DNA from: Brevundimonas sp.
Lineage (GTDB): Bacteria > Pseudomonadota > Alphaproteobacteria > Caulobacterales > Caulobacteraceae
DNA length: 64,000 bases
Assembly: GCF_013912065.1 (NCBI RefSeq)
Contig: NZ_JACESA010000007.1
Location: 1 to 64,000 of the forward strand
Reading direction: 5' to 3'
Made by a program: the position numbers and the translations under genes. The notes beneath the pieces were generated by a model. The model did no database searches. It was given only the letters and a program-made list of their open reading frames with translations, and was not told the origin of the DNA. Below, piece by piece: positions 9,959-18,724 of this stretch. Every line of letters begins with the position of its first letter. Positions within the stretch are counted from its first letter, which is position 1.

Positions 9959-12883
9959 ATGAGCAAGTTCAGCACTCTCAACCGCCTCAAGGCGACGACA
10001 TCCGTCATGGCCTTCGCCCTGATGACGGCCGCGGCCGGTTCCGTGATGGCCCAGACGCCCGTCGCCTCGCGCGCGCCGGTCGCGGTCTCGGCGCCCGCCG
10101 GGGATCTTTCGGCGGCCCTGGCGCAATATTCCCGCGCGTCCGGTCTGCAGGTGATCGCCGACCCGGCTCTGCTGCGGGGTCAGCGCACCCAGGGCGTGGC
10201 GGGCAATGTCACGCCGAGCCAGGCGATGGACCGTCTGCTGCGCGGCACCGGCCTGACCTGGCGGCTCAACGGCGACGCGGTGGTCATCACGCGCGGGGCC
10301 CAGCCGCGCCGCGCCGCGCCGACGACAAGCCGCCCCGCCCAGGACGCCGGGCGGCCGTTCGCCGAACTCGACGAGGTGGTCGTCACCGGAAGCTTTTCGT
10401 CCAGCCTGACGCAGGCCCTGGATGTGAAGCGCCGCGCCGACAATGTCGTGGATGTCATCACCGCCGAGGATATCGGCGAGTTTCCGAGCCAGAACATCGC
10501 CGAAGCCCTGCAGCGGGTGCCCGGCGTCTCGATCGTACGAGACCGTGGAGAGGGCCTGTTCGTGCGGGTGCGCGGCCTGGGCGCCAACTTCCAGATCACG
10601 ACGCTGAACGGCCGCAGCGCCGCCGTGAACGAAAATGTCCGCGACAGCGGCCAGAGCGGGCGCCAATTCCGTTTCGACACCCTGCCTTCGGAACTGGTCG
10701 CCGGCGTCGACGTGATCAAGAGCCCCACCGCCTCGCTGGACGAGGGCGCGATCGGCGGCGTGGTCAATGTGCGGACCTTTCGCCCGCTGGACCTGAAGAC
10801 CTCTCGTCTGGCGATGTCCGGCGACGTCAACTACTCGGAAAACGCCGAGGAGCTGGATCCCCGGCTGTCGACGCTCGGCTCATGGGTCAACGAAGACCGC
10901 ACCCTCGGCGCCCTGCTTGCGGCGGTCTATGATCGGCGGTCGCTGCGTCAGGATCGGATCACGGGCGTGACCTGGTCCACCTATGCGGCCGGCGTGGACA
11001 CAGACGGCGACGGGGTGCGCGACAGCGGCTCCATCATCTATCCGCAGGCCGTCCGTCCGACGCTGGAAACGGAGGAGCGTGAGCGTTACGGCTTCAACGC
11101 CGCCCTGCAATGGCGCCCCACCGCGACGACCGACGTCAATCTGGACGTCACCTTCACCGACCTGACGGTCAACTACGACGAACTCACCTATTCGGCCGAC
11201 GCCAGTATCGCCAACGCCGTGCCGGGAACGGCGCGGGTAGAGAACGGCGCCCTGGTCGCCGGGGTCTTCACCGGCGGCTCGAGCCAGATCGGTCGCGAGG
11301 TGTCCGAACTCCATCACGACAACCTGTCGGTCGGGTTGAATATTCGTCAGGACGTCGGCGACTGGCTCCTGTCCGGCGATCTGGCCTATGCCCGCGCCGC
11401 CAGCGACACGCCGTCGCCGATCACCCGTTCGCGGGTTCTCGGACCGGTCGGCCGGATCGCGATAGAGTTGCCGCGCTCGGGCGACGGCGTCCCCTCGATC
11501 AGCTACCTTGACGCCGATCTGGCCAGTATTTCGACCCTGCCGGGCCGGCGGCTGGAATATCGCGTCAACGACACCCTGGATGAAGAAACGGCCTTCCAAC
11601 TGGACCTGGCGCGGCCGGTGTCCTTCGGCGCGATCTCGAAGGTCACTTTCGGGGCCAAGTATCGGGAACGTGCGCGGGACTATAACCGCCGTGATTTCAA
11701 CATCACGCGCGGCATCTCCGGCGTGTTCCTGACCTCGGACTTCTATGCGCCCTTCACCTACACCGACTTCCTGTCCAAGGTGTCGGCCGACCTGCCGCGC
11801 GTCTGGGCCGTGCCGAACCCCAGCCGCTTCCTGCAGCAATTGACCCAGGCCGATCTGGACGCCCCTCTGTCCCGCAGTGATCTGCGCAACTCCTACCAGA
11901 TCGACGAGAGCATCCTGGCCGGCTACGGCATGGCCGATGTCGAGACGACCTTGTTCGGCCTTCCCCTGCGCGGCAATTTTGGCGTCCGGGTCGCCCAGAC
12001 CGAACAGACCTCGTCGGGGCATGCCGACAACGGCCGCGCGGCTCTGCCGGTGTCGTTCGACAAGACCTATACGGACGTCCTGCCTTCGCTGAACCTGGTG
12101 TGGGAGCCCCGCGAGGACGTGCAACTGCGCCTCGCCGCGGCCAAGGTCATCACCCGTCCGTCGCTGTCGGACCTGGCGCCGCGCCTGACGCTGAACTCGT
12201 CCGGCACGGTGCTGACGGCGGTCGGGGGCAATCCCGAGCTCCAACCCTTCGAGGCCTGGCAGTATGATGCGGTGGCGGAATGGTATTTCTCGCCGTCCAG
12301 CGCCCTGATCGGCGGTGTCTTCTACAAGGACATCACCACCTTCTCGACGCGACGCCGGTCCAACATCGACATCGACGGCGTGACCTATGAACTGACCGCC
12401 CCGGTCAACGGCGGCACGGCCTCCATCGCGGGCGTGGAGCTGGCGTATCAGCAGCTGTTCACCTTCCTGCCGGCGCCTTTCGACGGTCTGGGCATGACCG
12501 CCAATCTGACCCTGACCACGACGGAAGCGACCTATTACGACGGGACGCGCGAGTTCCAGGACGACCTTGAAAACGTCGCCAAGGAAAGCTTCAACCTGAC
12601 CGGCTTCTACGAGAAGGGCCCGTTCGCGGCGCGCCTCAGCTACTCGTGGCGCGGCGACGTCCTGCAGGAGGTCGGCACCAACGGTGTGGAGTCGGCCAAC
12701 GACAAGGCCTTCGGGTCGCTGGACGGCAGCCTGACCTATAAACTGACCGATCAGCTGACGGTCTCGCTGGAGGCCATCAACCTGACGGATCAGGCGCAGG
12801 AGCAGTTCGTCGCGGACGATCGGTTCGTCGGCTACACCGACTATGGCCGCACGATCTCGGTGGGGCTGAGCGCCCGCTTCTAG
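9959..12883 (+). CDS. TonB-dependent receptor with STN domain (TonB-Xanth-Caul-like)
   Basis: A 974-residue outer-membrane receptor. I placed the start at the ATG at 9959 because it opens a clean signal peptide ending near SVMAQ; an in-frame extension to 9824 would bury it. The STN domain follows (VSAPAGDLSAALAQYSRASGLQV, about residues 40-115). Then come the TonB box DEVVVTG and a plug with NIAEALQRVPGVSIVRDRGEG, VRGLG and SPTASLDEGAIGG. The plug pattern is that of the large Xanthomonas/Caulobacter receptor group often used for carbohydrate uptake. The C-terminus SARF is typical. A terminator follows. Confidence 0.92.
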   Translation: MSKFSTLNRLKATTSVMAFALMTAAAGSVMAQTPVASRAPVAVSAPAGDLSAALAQYSRASGLQVIADPALLRGQRTQGVAGNVTPSQAMDRLLRGTGLTWRLNGDAVVITRGAQPRRAAPTTSRPAQDAGRPFAELDEVVVTGSFSSSLTQALDVKRRADNVVDVITAEDIGEFPSQNIAEALQRVPGVSIVRDRGEGLFVRVRGLGANFQITTLNGRSAAVNENVRDSGQSGRQFRFDTLPSELVAGVDVIKSPTASLDEGAIGGVVNVRTFRPLDLKTSRLAMSGDVNYSENAEELDPRLSTLGSWVNEDRTLGALLAAVYDRRSLRQDRITGVTWSTYAAGVDTDGDGVRDSGSIIYPQAVRPTLETEERERYGFNAALQWRPTATTDVNLDVTFTDLTVNYDELTYSADASIANAVPGTARVENGALVAGVFTGGSSQIGREVSELHHDNLSVGLNIRQDVGDWLLSGDLAYARAASDTPSPITRSRVLGPVGRIAIELPRSGDGVPSISYLDADLASISTLPGRRLEYRVNDTLDEETAFQLDLARPVSFGAISKVTFGAKYRERARDYNRRDFNITRGISGVFLTSDFYAPFTYTDFLSKVSADLPRVWAVPNPSRFLQQLTQADLDAPLSRSDLRNSYQIDESILAGYGMADVETTLFGLPLRGNFGVRVAQTEQTSSGHADNGRAALPVSFDKTYTDVLPSLNLVWEPREDVQLRLAAAKVITRPSLSDLAPRLTLNSSGTVLTAVGGNPELQPFEAWQYDAVAEWYFSPSSALIGGVFYKDITTFSTRRRSNIDIDGVTYELTAPVNGGTASIAGVELAYQQLFTFLPAPFDGLGMTANLTLTTTEATYYDGTREFQDDLENVAKESFNLTGFYEKGPFAARLSYSWRGDVLQEVGTNGVESANDKAFGSLDGSLTYKLTDQLTVSLEAINLTDQAQEQFVADDRFVGYTDYGRTISVGLSARF

Positions 12884-12892
12884 TTTGTTCCC

Positions 12893-12924
12893 AACCCGCG
12901 CGCCGGAGACGGCGCGCGGGTTTT
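12893..12924 (+). terminator. Rho-independent terminator
   Basis: AACCCGCGCGCC and GGCGCGCGGGTT form a 12-bp perfect stem around a six-base loop and run into TTTT. It ends the sigma-fecR-receptor operon. Confidence 0.85.
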
Positions 12925-13047
12925 GGACCTGAGATCATGACGTCGCACGCCTCCGTGGTCCGGGCCTGTTCGGACCCGTTATAGGATTCGAAGCAGCGGC
13001 GACCCCGGGCTTGCCGTCCGGGCGGGACGGGGCCTAGGACCGGCTTC

Positions 13048-14019
13048 ATGAATGCCTTGCGCCGACTGATCGACCCCTATCTCCTGATGTTGATCGGCAC
13101 GGTGGTGCTGGCGGCCCTGGTTCCCGCGAGGGGCGCGGAGGCCGAGGTCGCGGAAGGGGCGGCCAAGGCGGCCATCGCCCTGTTGTTCTTCCTGTATGGG
13201 GCGCGGCTGTCGCCCGGCGCCATATGGGCGGGGCTGTCGCACTGGCGGTTGCAGGGCATGGTTCTGGCCTGCACCTTCCTGATGTTTCCGCTTCTGGGTC
13301 TGGCGGTCTTCTGGGGCGCAGGGCCGTGGCTGGCCGAGGATCTGAGGGTCGGTCTGCTCTATCTTTGCCTGCTGCCCTCGACGGTTCAGTCCTCGATCGC
13401 CTTCACCGCCATCGCACGGGGCAATGTGCCGGCCGCCCTCTGCGCGGCCTCGGTCTCCAACCTCGCCGGGGTGGTGATCACGCCGCTTCTGGTGATGCTT
13501 CTGTTGCCGGTGGGAGGCGTCGGGGTGTCGCTGTCGTCGATCGAGAGCATCGCCCTGCAGATCCTGGCGCCCTTCGTGGCGGGGCAGGCGGCACGACCGC
13601 TGATCGGCGCCTGGCTGATGCGCCACGGCCGTCTGACGTCGATGGTGGATCGAGGTTCGATCCTGCTGGTCGTCTATTCCGCCTTCAGCGCGGGCGTGGT
13701 GTCCGGCGCCTGGACCCGCCTGTCGCATCTGGACCTGGGTCTGGTGGTGGTCCTGGACGGGCTGATCCTGGCGGTCGCGCTGGGGTTCACGACCCTGGCC
13801 AGCCGCCGGCTGGGGTTCTCGCGAGAGGACGAGATCGCCATCGTCTTCTGCGGGTCGAAGAAGAGCATGGCCAGCGGCCTGCCCATGGCGGCCATTCTGT
13901 TCGTCGGCCAGAGCGTCAGTCTGATCGTCATTCCCATGCTGTTCCATCAGATCCAGCTGTTCGTCTGCGCCGTGCTGGCGCGACGGTATGCACGGTCGGC
14001 CGACGCGCCGGTCAGATGA
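13048..14019 (+). CDS. bile acid:sodium symporter family protein (SBF-like, YfeH type)
   Basis: A multi-pass inner-membrane protein of 323 residues with about ten hydrophobic segments. Family features include the LLFFLYGARLS segment near the first third, PSTVQSSIAFTAIARGN in the middle, and FCGSKKSMASGLPMA near the C-terminus, a crossover motif typical of SBF-like transporters. The family exports or imports organic anions with sodium, but the substrate cannot be predicted. The 3' end overlaps the convergent gene at 14012 by eight bases. Confidence 0.85.
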   Translation: MNALRRLIDPYLLMLIGTVVLAALVPARGAEAEVAEGAAKAAIALLFFLYGARLSPGAIWAGLSHWRLQGMVLACTFLMFPLLGLAVFWGAGPWLAEDLRVGLLYLCLLPSTVQSSIAFTAIARGNVPAALCAASVSNLAGVVITPLLVMLLLPVGGVGVSLSSIESIALQILAPFVAGQAARPLIGAWLMRHGRLTSMVDRGSILLVVYSAFSAGVVSGAWTRLSHLDLGLVVVLDGLILAVALGFTTLASRRLGFSREDEIAIVFCGSKKSMASGLPMAAILFVGQSVSLIVIPMLFHQIQLFVCAVLARRYARSADAPVR

Positions 14020-14422
14020 CGCGGTGGAGCACCGCGGCGTCGGCGATCTGACGCAGTATGGCTTCGAGGCCCGGCGCGTCCATGCGAGCGGACACGCCGA
14101 TGGAATCGCATTCCCGACGCGCCAGTTCGCAAGCGGCGGAGACCAGGGGCTGGATCAGGTTTTCCGGCCTCAGCAGATCGAAGGCGACCAGGGTCTCGAC
14201 CATCAACTGTCGCTCGCCGGCTGGATTGGTCGAGATGGAATAGGCCAGTACGGCCCGCACGCCGCTGTCCCCGACGGCCCCCAGGACTCCCCCGGCCGAG
14301 GGCGCCGAACCGACCATGGCGCGCCATGACTCCAACGCCAGGCGCGGGTCCGCCATACGGGCCAGAACATAGGTCTGATCGGCCTCGTCGCTGCGAAGGC
14401 GGCGATACTGGATTACGCTCAT
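14012..14422 (-). CDS. hypothetical protein, possible GNAT-like fold
   Basis: A 136-residue protein that I do not recognise securely. The beginning IQYRRLRSDEADQTYVLARMADPRLALESWRAMV and the later ACELARREC helix look like an acetyltransferase-type fold, but no acetyl-CoA loop is obvious. The ATG at 14422 is preferred over 14443 because a GGGGGCGAGA sequence precedes it. It is divergent from the FNR-type regulator, and the FNR box at 14458-14471 is centred about 42 bases before its start. It may therefore belong to the low-oxygen regulon. Confidence 0.55.
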   Translation of the reverse strand: MSVIQYRRLRSDEADQTYVLARMADPRLALESWRAMVGSAPSAGGVLGAVGDSGVRAVLAYSISTNPAGERQLMVETLVAFDLLRPENLIQPLVSAACELARRECDSIGVSARMDAPGLEAILRQIADAAVLHRVI

Positions 14423-14457
14423 TCTCGCCCCCATAGACCTCACACGAAACGGCGGCC

Positions 14458-14471
14458 TTGATCTCCGTCAA
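14458..14471. promoter_or_regulatory. FNR/FixK box
   Basis: TTGATCTCCGTCAA matches the TTGAT-N4-ATCAA anaerobox with a single change in the right half. It lies between the divergent gene at 14422 and the FNR-type regulator at 14514, so it may mediate autoregulation, control of the small gene, or both. Confidence 0.75.
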
Positions 14472-14513
14472 AGGGTTTGCGTTCGATATGGCAGAGGTCG
14501 TATTCTGTCCGTC

Positions 14514-15251
14514 ATGCTCGAGCTGCGATCCCTGCCCGCGGACTGCACGCAACGCCGCCAGGAATCGGTGTGCGACGGCTGTGGCGCGCGGGCGTTCAGC
14601 GTCTGCAGCAGTCTTGATCCCAGCGATCTGGGTCGTCTGGATGCGATCGCCGAGCGGGTGTCGCTGAAGGCGGGCGAGGCGCTGATCCGCGAGGGCGACG
14701 CAGCGGTCAATCTGTTCAACATCGCCTCGGGCTCGGTGCGAATCTACAAGCTGTTGCCGGATGGGCGGCGCCAGATCACGGGCTTTCTGTTCGCCGGCGA
14801 CTTCGTCGGTCTGGCGACAGGGGACGACTACGCCTTCTCGGGCGAGGCCATCGAGGACGCGACCCTGTGCCGGTTCCGCAAGAGCGAATATCGCGCCCTG
14901 GTCCGCGAACGGCCCTCGCTGGAGGCGGCCCTGCTGGATCGCGCGAACCATGAGCTGGCGGCCGCCCAGAACCAGATGCTGCTGCTGGGCCGCAAGACGG
15001 CGCAGGAGCGGATCGCTTCCTTCCTGCTGGATTTGCCCAGCCGCGATCCGCTGCGGCCCTCGGCCGAGGATCAGGTGCGGCTGCCGATGACCCGGTCCGA
15101 GATCGCCGATTATCTGGGCCTGACCATCGAGACGGTCAGCCGGGTTCTGACCAAGCTGAAGACCACCGGCGTGATCCGCCTGCTGTCGCTCAACGAACTG
15201 CGGATCGAACAGCCCGATCGCCTGCGCGATATCGCCGAGGGCGAAGCCTAG
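14514..15251 (+). CDS. fnr: FNR-type oxygen-responsive transcription regulator (Crp/Fnr family)
   Basis: A 245-residue regulator. The N-terminus carries Cys20, Cys23 and Cys31 (C-x2-C-x7-C), with a further Cys at residue 119. This is the pattern of the 4Fe-4S cluster in FNR/FnrN proteins, so it should sense oxygen directly. The cyclic-nucleotide-like sensor domain spans about residues 35-150. The C-terminal helix-turn-helix has ETVSR in the recognition helix, the form that reads TTGAT half-sites. FNR boxes precede this gene and cydA, with a weaker one before the ompW-like gene. The regulator and cydDC are convergent with a 15-base gap. Confidence 0.92.
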   Translation: MLELRSLPADCTQRRQESVCDGCGARAFSVCSSLDPSDLGRLDAIAERVSLKAGEALIREGDAAVNLFNIASGSVRIYKLLPDGRRQITGFLFAGDFVGLATGDDYAFSGEAIEDATLCRFRKSEYRALVRERPSLEAALLDRANHELAAAQNQMLLLGRKTAQERIASFLLDLPSRDPLRPSAEDQVRLPMTRSEIADYLGLTIETVSRVLTKLKTTGVIRLLSLNELRIEQPDRLRDIAEGEA

Positions 15252-15266
15252 TCCTCATCCAAGGGG

Positions 15267-16916
15267 TCAGGCTGGCGTCAACTCGCGCGCCGAGGTCAGA
15301 CGGACCGCGCCGCCGACACTGAGACCTTCCACACGCATGACCCGGTCGCACAGTCGCGTGGGGGCCGGGCGGTGGCTGACCAGGATCAGACCCTGGTTCG
15401 CCTGTTTCAGCCGCCGATCCAAGGCCGTCAGCACCAGAGCCTCGGTCGCGGGGTCCAGGCCTTCGGTGGGTTCGTCCAGCACCAGCCAGGGCGCCGGGCG
15501 CAGATAGGCGCGGGCCAGACCCAGTCGCCGACGCTCGCCGCCCGACAGGCGCTCGCCGTTCGGCCCGACGCGGGCGTCCAAACCGGCGGGATCGGTGCGG
15601 ACTCGTTCGACCAGGGCGGCGTCTTCCAGCGCCCGCCACAGGGTCTGTTCGTCGGCGGGTCCGGCGAGCAGCAGGTTGTCTCGGATCGTGCCGTCGATCA
15701 GCCGGACGTCCTGAGCCGCATAGGCGAACAGGGGGCGGCGGTCGCCGGGAGCGATGTCGGCGATGTCCAGACCGCCGAGGCGCGCTTCGTCCGGCAGGGC
15801 GTCTCGCAGCCCTACAAGCCGTTCGACCAGGGTGGTCTTGCCCGACCCGGAGGGACCGATCAGGCCCAGCCGCAACGGCGGCTCCAGGCGCGCCTCGTCG
15901 AAGGTCAGGGCCAGGGAGGCGTCGGCGGGGACCTGGGTGCGGCGAAGGCCCGGTTCAGACGCCAGGGCGTCCAGACGACGGGCGGCTTCCACGGCGGCGC
16001 CGTTCTGCTGCAGGGCGCCGACCAGACCGGCGGCGGACTCGATCCCCGTCACGGCGGCCAGCGCGGCCAGGGCCGTCATGGGCAGGTCGGCGCCGAAGGT
16101 GGCGGGAACCACCGCCGCGACGGCCAGGGCCGTGGCGACCGTCTGCCAGGCGGCCATCCAGCCGCCGGCCTGGGTCAGGGCGATCTGGGCGCGGTCGAGG
16201 ACGGCGGCGGCCCGGGTCGCCTCGGAGGCCGCCCAACGGCCGAGCCCATAGGCCTTCAGTTCCGGGGAGACGGCCTCGAGCGCGGCGAGCCGGTCCTTCA
16301 GGTCGCCGGTGGCGATCTGGACGTCGCGACCGGCCGGAGCGGCGAGACGACGGGCGATGACGACGGCGCCGATCCCGCTGACACCCATGGCCAGCAGCAA
16401 CATCAGGCCCGCAAGCGGGCTGGCCATGCCGGCGAGCAGGGCGGCCGAGACCGCGCCCGCCCCCAGCGCCCAGGGCGCCGAGAGCCGCACGAACAGGGTC
16501 TGGACCGCGTCCACGTCCTGGACCAGCCGGGCCGAGGCCTCGCCGGACGACAGGGCCAGGGCCTGGGCGGGCGGGGCCGAGGCCAGGGCGTCGAACAACT
16601 GGGGGCGCAGGCGGGCCAGGGCCTTCAGCGCGGCCTCGTGGCCGGCGACGCGCTCGATATAGCGGGCGGCGGTGCGCAGTATGGCCAGCAGACGGATGGT
16701 CGCGCTGGGCATCAGATAGTTGAAGGCCTGGACCGCCGCCGATCCGGCGACCCCCGCGATGGCCGCGCCGGTGATGAACCAGCCCGAGAGACCGAGCAGG
16801 CAGGTGGCGGCGACGGCGACGATCGCGCCGCCGGCCGCGGCGATACGCAGCCGGGTGCGCTGGGCCTGACGCTGGGCCGCGATCAGGGCGCCGATGCGGG
16901 CGGGATGGGCGGTCAC
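15267..16916 (-). CDS. cydC: thiol reductant ABC exporter subunit CydC
   Basis: A 549-residue half-transporter. Six membrane helices fill roughly the first 310 residues. The ATPase domain follows with Walker A GPSGSGKTT, signature LSGGERRRLGLARA and Walker B WLVLDEPTEGLD. With CydD it forms the inner-membrane exporter of cysteine/glutathione needed for assembly of cytochrome bd. The start overlaps the cydD stop by four bases. The pair is divergent from cydABX and probably shares the FNR-controlled intergenic region. Confidence 0.93.
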   Translation of the reverse strand: MTAHPARIGALIAAQRQAQRTRLRIAAAGGAIVAVAATCLLGLSGWFITGAAIAGVAGSAAVQAFNYLMPSATIRLLAILRTAARYIERVAGHEAALKALARLRPQLFDALASAPPAQALALSSGEASARLVQDVDAVQTLFVRLSAPWALGAGAVSAALLAGMASPLAGLMLLLAMGVSGIGAVVIARRLAAPAGRDVQIATGDLKDRLAALEAVSPELKAYGLGRWAASEATRAAAVLDRAQIALTQAGGWMAAWQTVATALAVAAVVPATFGADLPMTALAALAAVTGIESAAGLVGALQQNGAAVEAARRLDALASEPGLRRTQVPADASLALTFDEARLEPPLRLGLIGPSGSGKTTLVERLVGLRDALPDEARLGGLDIADIAPGDRRPLFAYAAQDVRLIDGTIRDNLLLAGPADEQTLWRALEDAALVERVRTDPAGLDARVGPNGERLSGGERRRLGLARAYLRPAPWLVLDEPTEGLDPATEALVLTALDRRLKQANQGLILVSHRPAPTRLCDRVMRVEGLSVGGAVRLTSARELTPA

Positions 16917-18529
16917 AGCCGCACCACGCGGTCGGCCATGGCGGCGACGGCCGCGGAATGGGTGGCGATCAGGGTCGTGCGGCCGCGGGTCGCCTGGCGG
17001 ATCAGGTCCAGCATGGCCTTCTCCGCTTCGGGGTCGAGATTGGCTGTGGGTTCGTCCAGCAACAGGATGGGCGCGCGTTTCAATATGGCGCGGGCCAGGC
17101 CCAGGCGACGCCGTTCGCCGCCCGACAGGCCGCCGCCGCGTTCGTCTATGGGCCGGTCCAGATCGCCGAACAGGCCCGCTTCTCCAGCGGCGACCAGGAT
17201 GCGGCCGGGGCAGGCGGAAGGATCGGCCAGGCGTATGTTGTCGCCCAGGCTGCCGGGCACGACGATGGGGTTCTGGCTGGCCCAGGCGATCTGACCGGCG
17301 AAGTCGCCGGCCTCGCTGAGACGCGCCCCGCCGATCTCGACCTCGCCTGCGGTCAACGGGGACAGGCCCAGGAACAGGTGCAGCAGGCTGGACTTGCCCG
17401 AACCGCTGGCGCCGACCAAGGCCACGATCTGACCCGGACGGACCTCCAGGTCGAAGTTCTGGATCACGGGCGCGGCCTCGCCATAGGCGATGGCGACCCT
17501 GGAGAAACGGATCGCCGGGGCGGCTTCGGGCAGGATGTGGCGGTCCCGGGCCATGGGTTCGGGCGTGATCAGGGCGGGGACGGCGGACTCGGCCGCCTGA
17601 CGGTCATGATAGGCCGCCGCCAGCCGTCTCAGCGGCTGATAGACCTCGGGCGCCAGGGCCAGGACGAAGAAGGCGCGCGGCAGATCCAGCGTCTCGGGCG
17701 CTGGGAAGGGCAGCAGCTTCAGCAGGTTGAAGCCGCAATAGACGGCGATCAGGGCCACAGCCAGGGCCGAGAAGAACTCCAGCACGCCGGAGGACAGGAA
17801 GGCGATCCGCATGACGCGGGCGGTGCGGCGCTCCAGTTCGTCGGAGGCGCGGGCGATCTCGGCGGTGGTGCGGGCGCGGGCGTCGAAGGCCAGGACGGCG
17901 GGCAGGGCGCGCACCCGATCGACGAACAGGCCCGACAGCCGCTCCAACGCCTGGAACTGGCGACGGCTCTCGCCCGCCGCGGCGGTGCCCGCCAGGATCA
18001 TGCCGGCGATGAAGGGCAGAAGGGTGAACAGAAATATGCCGGCCGAAAAGGGGCTGGCGACGGCGGCGACCGCGATGATCAGCAGGGGCGACAGGCCGGC
18101 GGCCATCTTCAACGGCGTAAAGCGCGACATATAGCCGTCGAGGGCGCCCACCCCTTCGACCACGGCCGTCAGCCGGTCGTCGGACCGACCGCCGCGCCCG
18201 AACAGGTCGGCCAGCAGCCGGTCGCGCACATCCATCTTGATCGATCGGCCCAGGCGTCCGCCGACCACGACCGCCGCCTGACCAACGAGGCCCCGTACGA
18301 TCAGGCTGACCACCGCCAGCAGCAGCCAGGGCAGGGCGGCGAGGGGGGAGGTGCCGAAGGTCGCGATCGTCATGGCCAGACCGCCCGCGAAACCGACGGC
18401 GGGCGCCACGTCGGCCACGGTCAGCAGGCCCGCCAGCATCGTCAGCCGACGCCAGGGCGCAGCGGCCTGTTTCAGCCATTGCGCGGGCGAGGGGCCCGGG
18501 GATGGGGCGGTGATCGGCGCCGATGTCAT
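16913..18529 (-). CDS. cydD: thiol reductant ABC exporter subunit CydD
   Basis: A 538-residue half-transporter with an N-terminal six-helix membrane domain. The C-terminal ATPase has Walker A GASGSGKSS, signature LSGGERRRLGLARA and Walker B ILLLDEPTANLD. It pairs with CydC in one operon (ATGA overlap). The 195-base gap to cydA on the opposite strand contains the FNR box at 18637-18650 and a TTGGACA/TGTCCAA inverted repeat. Joint low-oxygen induction of the oxidase and its maturation factor is therefore likely. Confidence 0.93.
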   Translation of the reverse strand: MTSAPITAPSPGPSPAQWLKQAAAPWRRLTMLAGLLTVADVAPAVGFAGGLAMTIATFGTSPLAALPWLLLAVVSLIVRGLVGQAAVVVGGRLGRSIKMDVRDRLLADLFGRGGRSDDRLTAVVEGVGALDGYMSRFTPLKMAAGLSPLLIIAVAAVASPFSAGIFLFTLLPFIAGMILAGTAAAGESRRQFQALERLSGLFVDRVRALPAVLAFDARARTTAEIARASDELERRTARVMRIAFLSSGVLEFFSALAVALIAVYCGFNLLKLLPFPAPETLDLPRAFFVLALAPEVYQPLRRLAAAYHDRQAAESAVPALITPEPMARDRHILPEAAPAIRFSRVAIAYGEAAPVIQNFDLEVRPGQIVALVGASGSGKSSLLHLFLGLSPLTAGEVEIGGARLSEAGDFAGQIAWASQNPIVVPGSLGDNIRLADPSACPGRILVAAGEAGLFGDLDRPIDERGGGLSGGERRRLGLARAILKRAPILLLDEPTANLDPEAEKAMLDLIRQATRGRTTLIATHSAAVAAMADRVVRL

Positions 18530-18565
18530 TCACGGACTCCAGCGCCGAGCTGGGCTCGCACGCCA

Positions 18566-18597
18566 TTGGACAAACCGTCGTTGGGCGAAATGTCCAA
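18566..18597. promoter_or_regulatory. inverted repeat TTGGACA-N18-TGTCCAA between cydD and cydA
   Basis: Two perfect 7-base half-sites face each other 18 bases apart, 40 bases from the FNR box and just upstream of cydD. The same half-site recurs as a close dyad at 23041-23055, before the ompW-like gene. The binding protein is unknown. Confidence 0.45.
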
Positions 18598-18636
18598 GGA
18601 CGATCAGTCCACTACGATCCCGGCCATAAGAGGGCT

Positions 18637-18650
18637 TTGATCGAAATCAA
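18637..18650. promoter_or_regulatory. FNR/FixK box of the cyd region (perfect consensus)
   Basis: TTGATCGAAATCAA matches TTGAT-N4-ATCAA exactly. It is centred about 81 bases before cydA and about 114 bases before cydD, so it can serve either or both divergent operons. Confidence 0.88.
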
Positions 18651-18724
18651 GGCGACCGTCCCGCCGTGGTTCTAGGGCGGATGAAACGTCGGTCGTCGTG
18701 GCCGGCGGCTTAGGAGCCCAAGCC

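Noticed and set aside
16958-18640. A 560-codon open frame on the plus strand
   Set aside because: It is antisense to cydD, is rich in Gln/Gly/Arg without domains, and would cover the FNR-controlled intergenic region.
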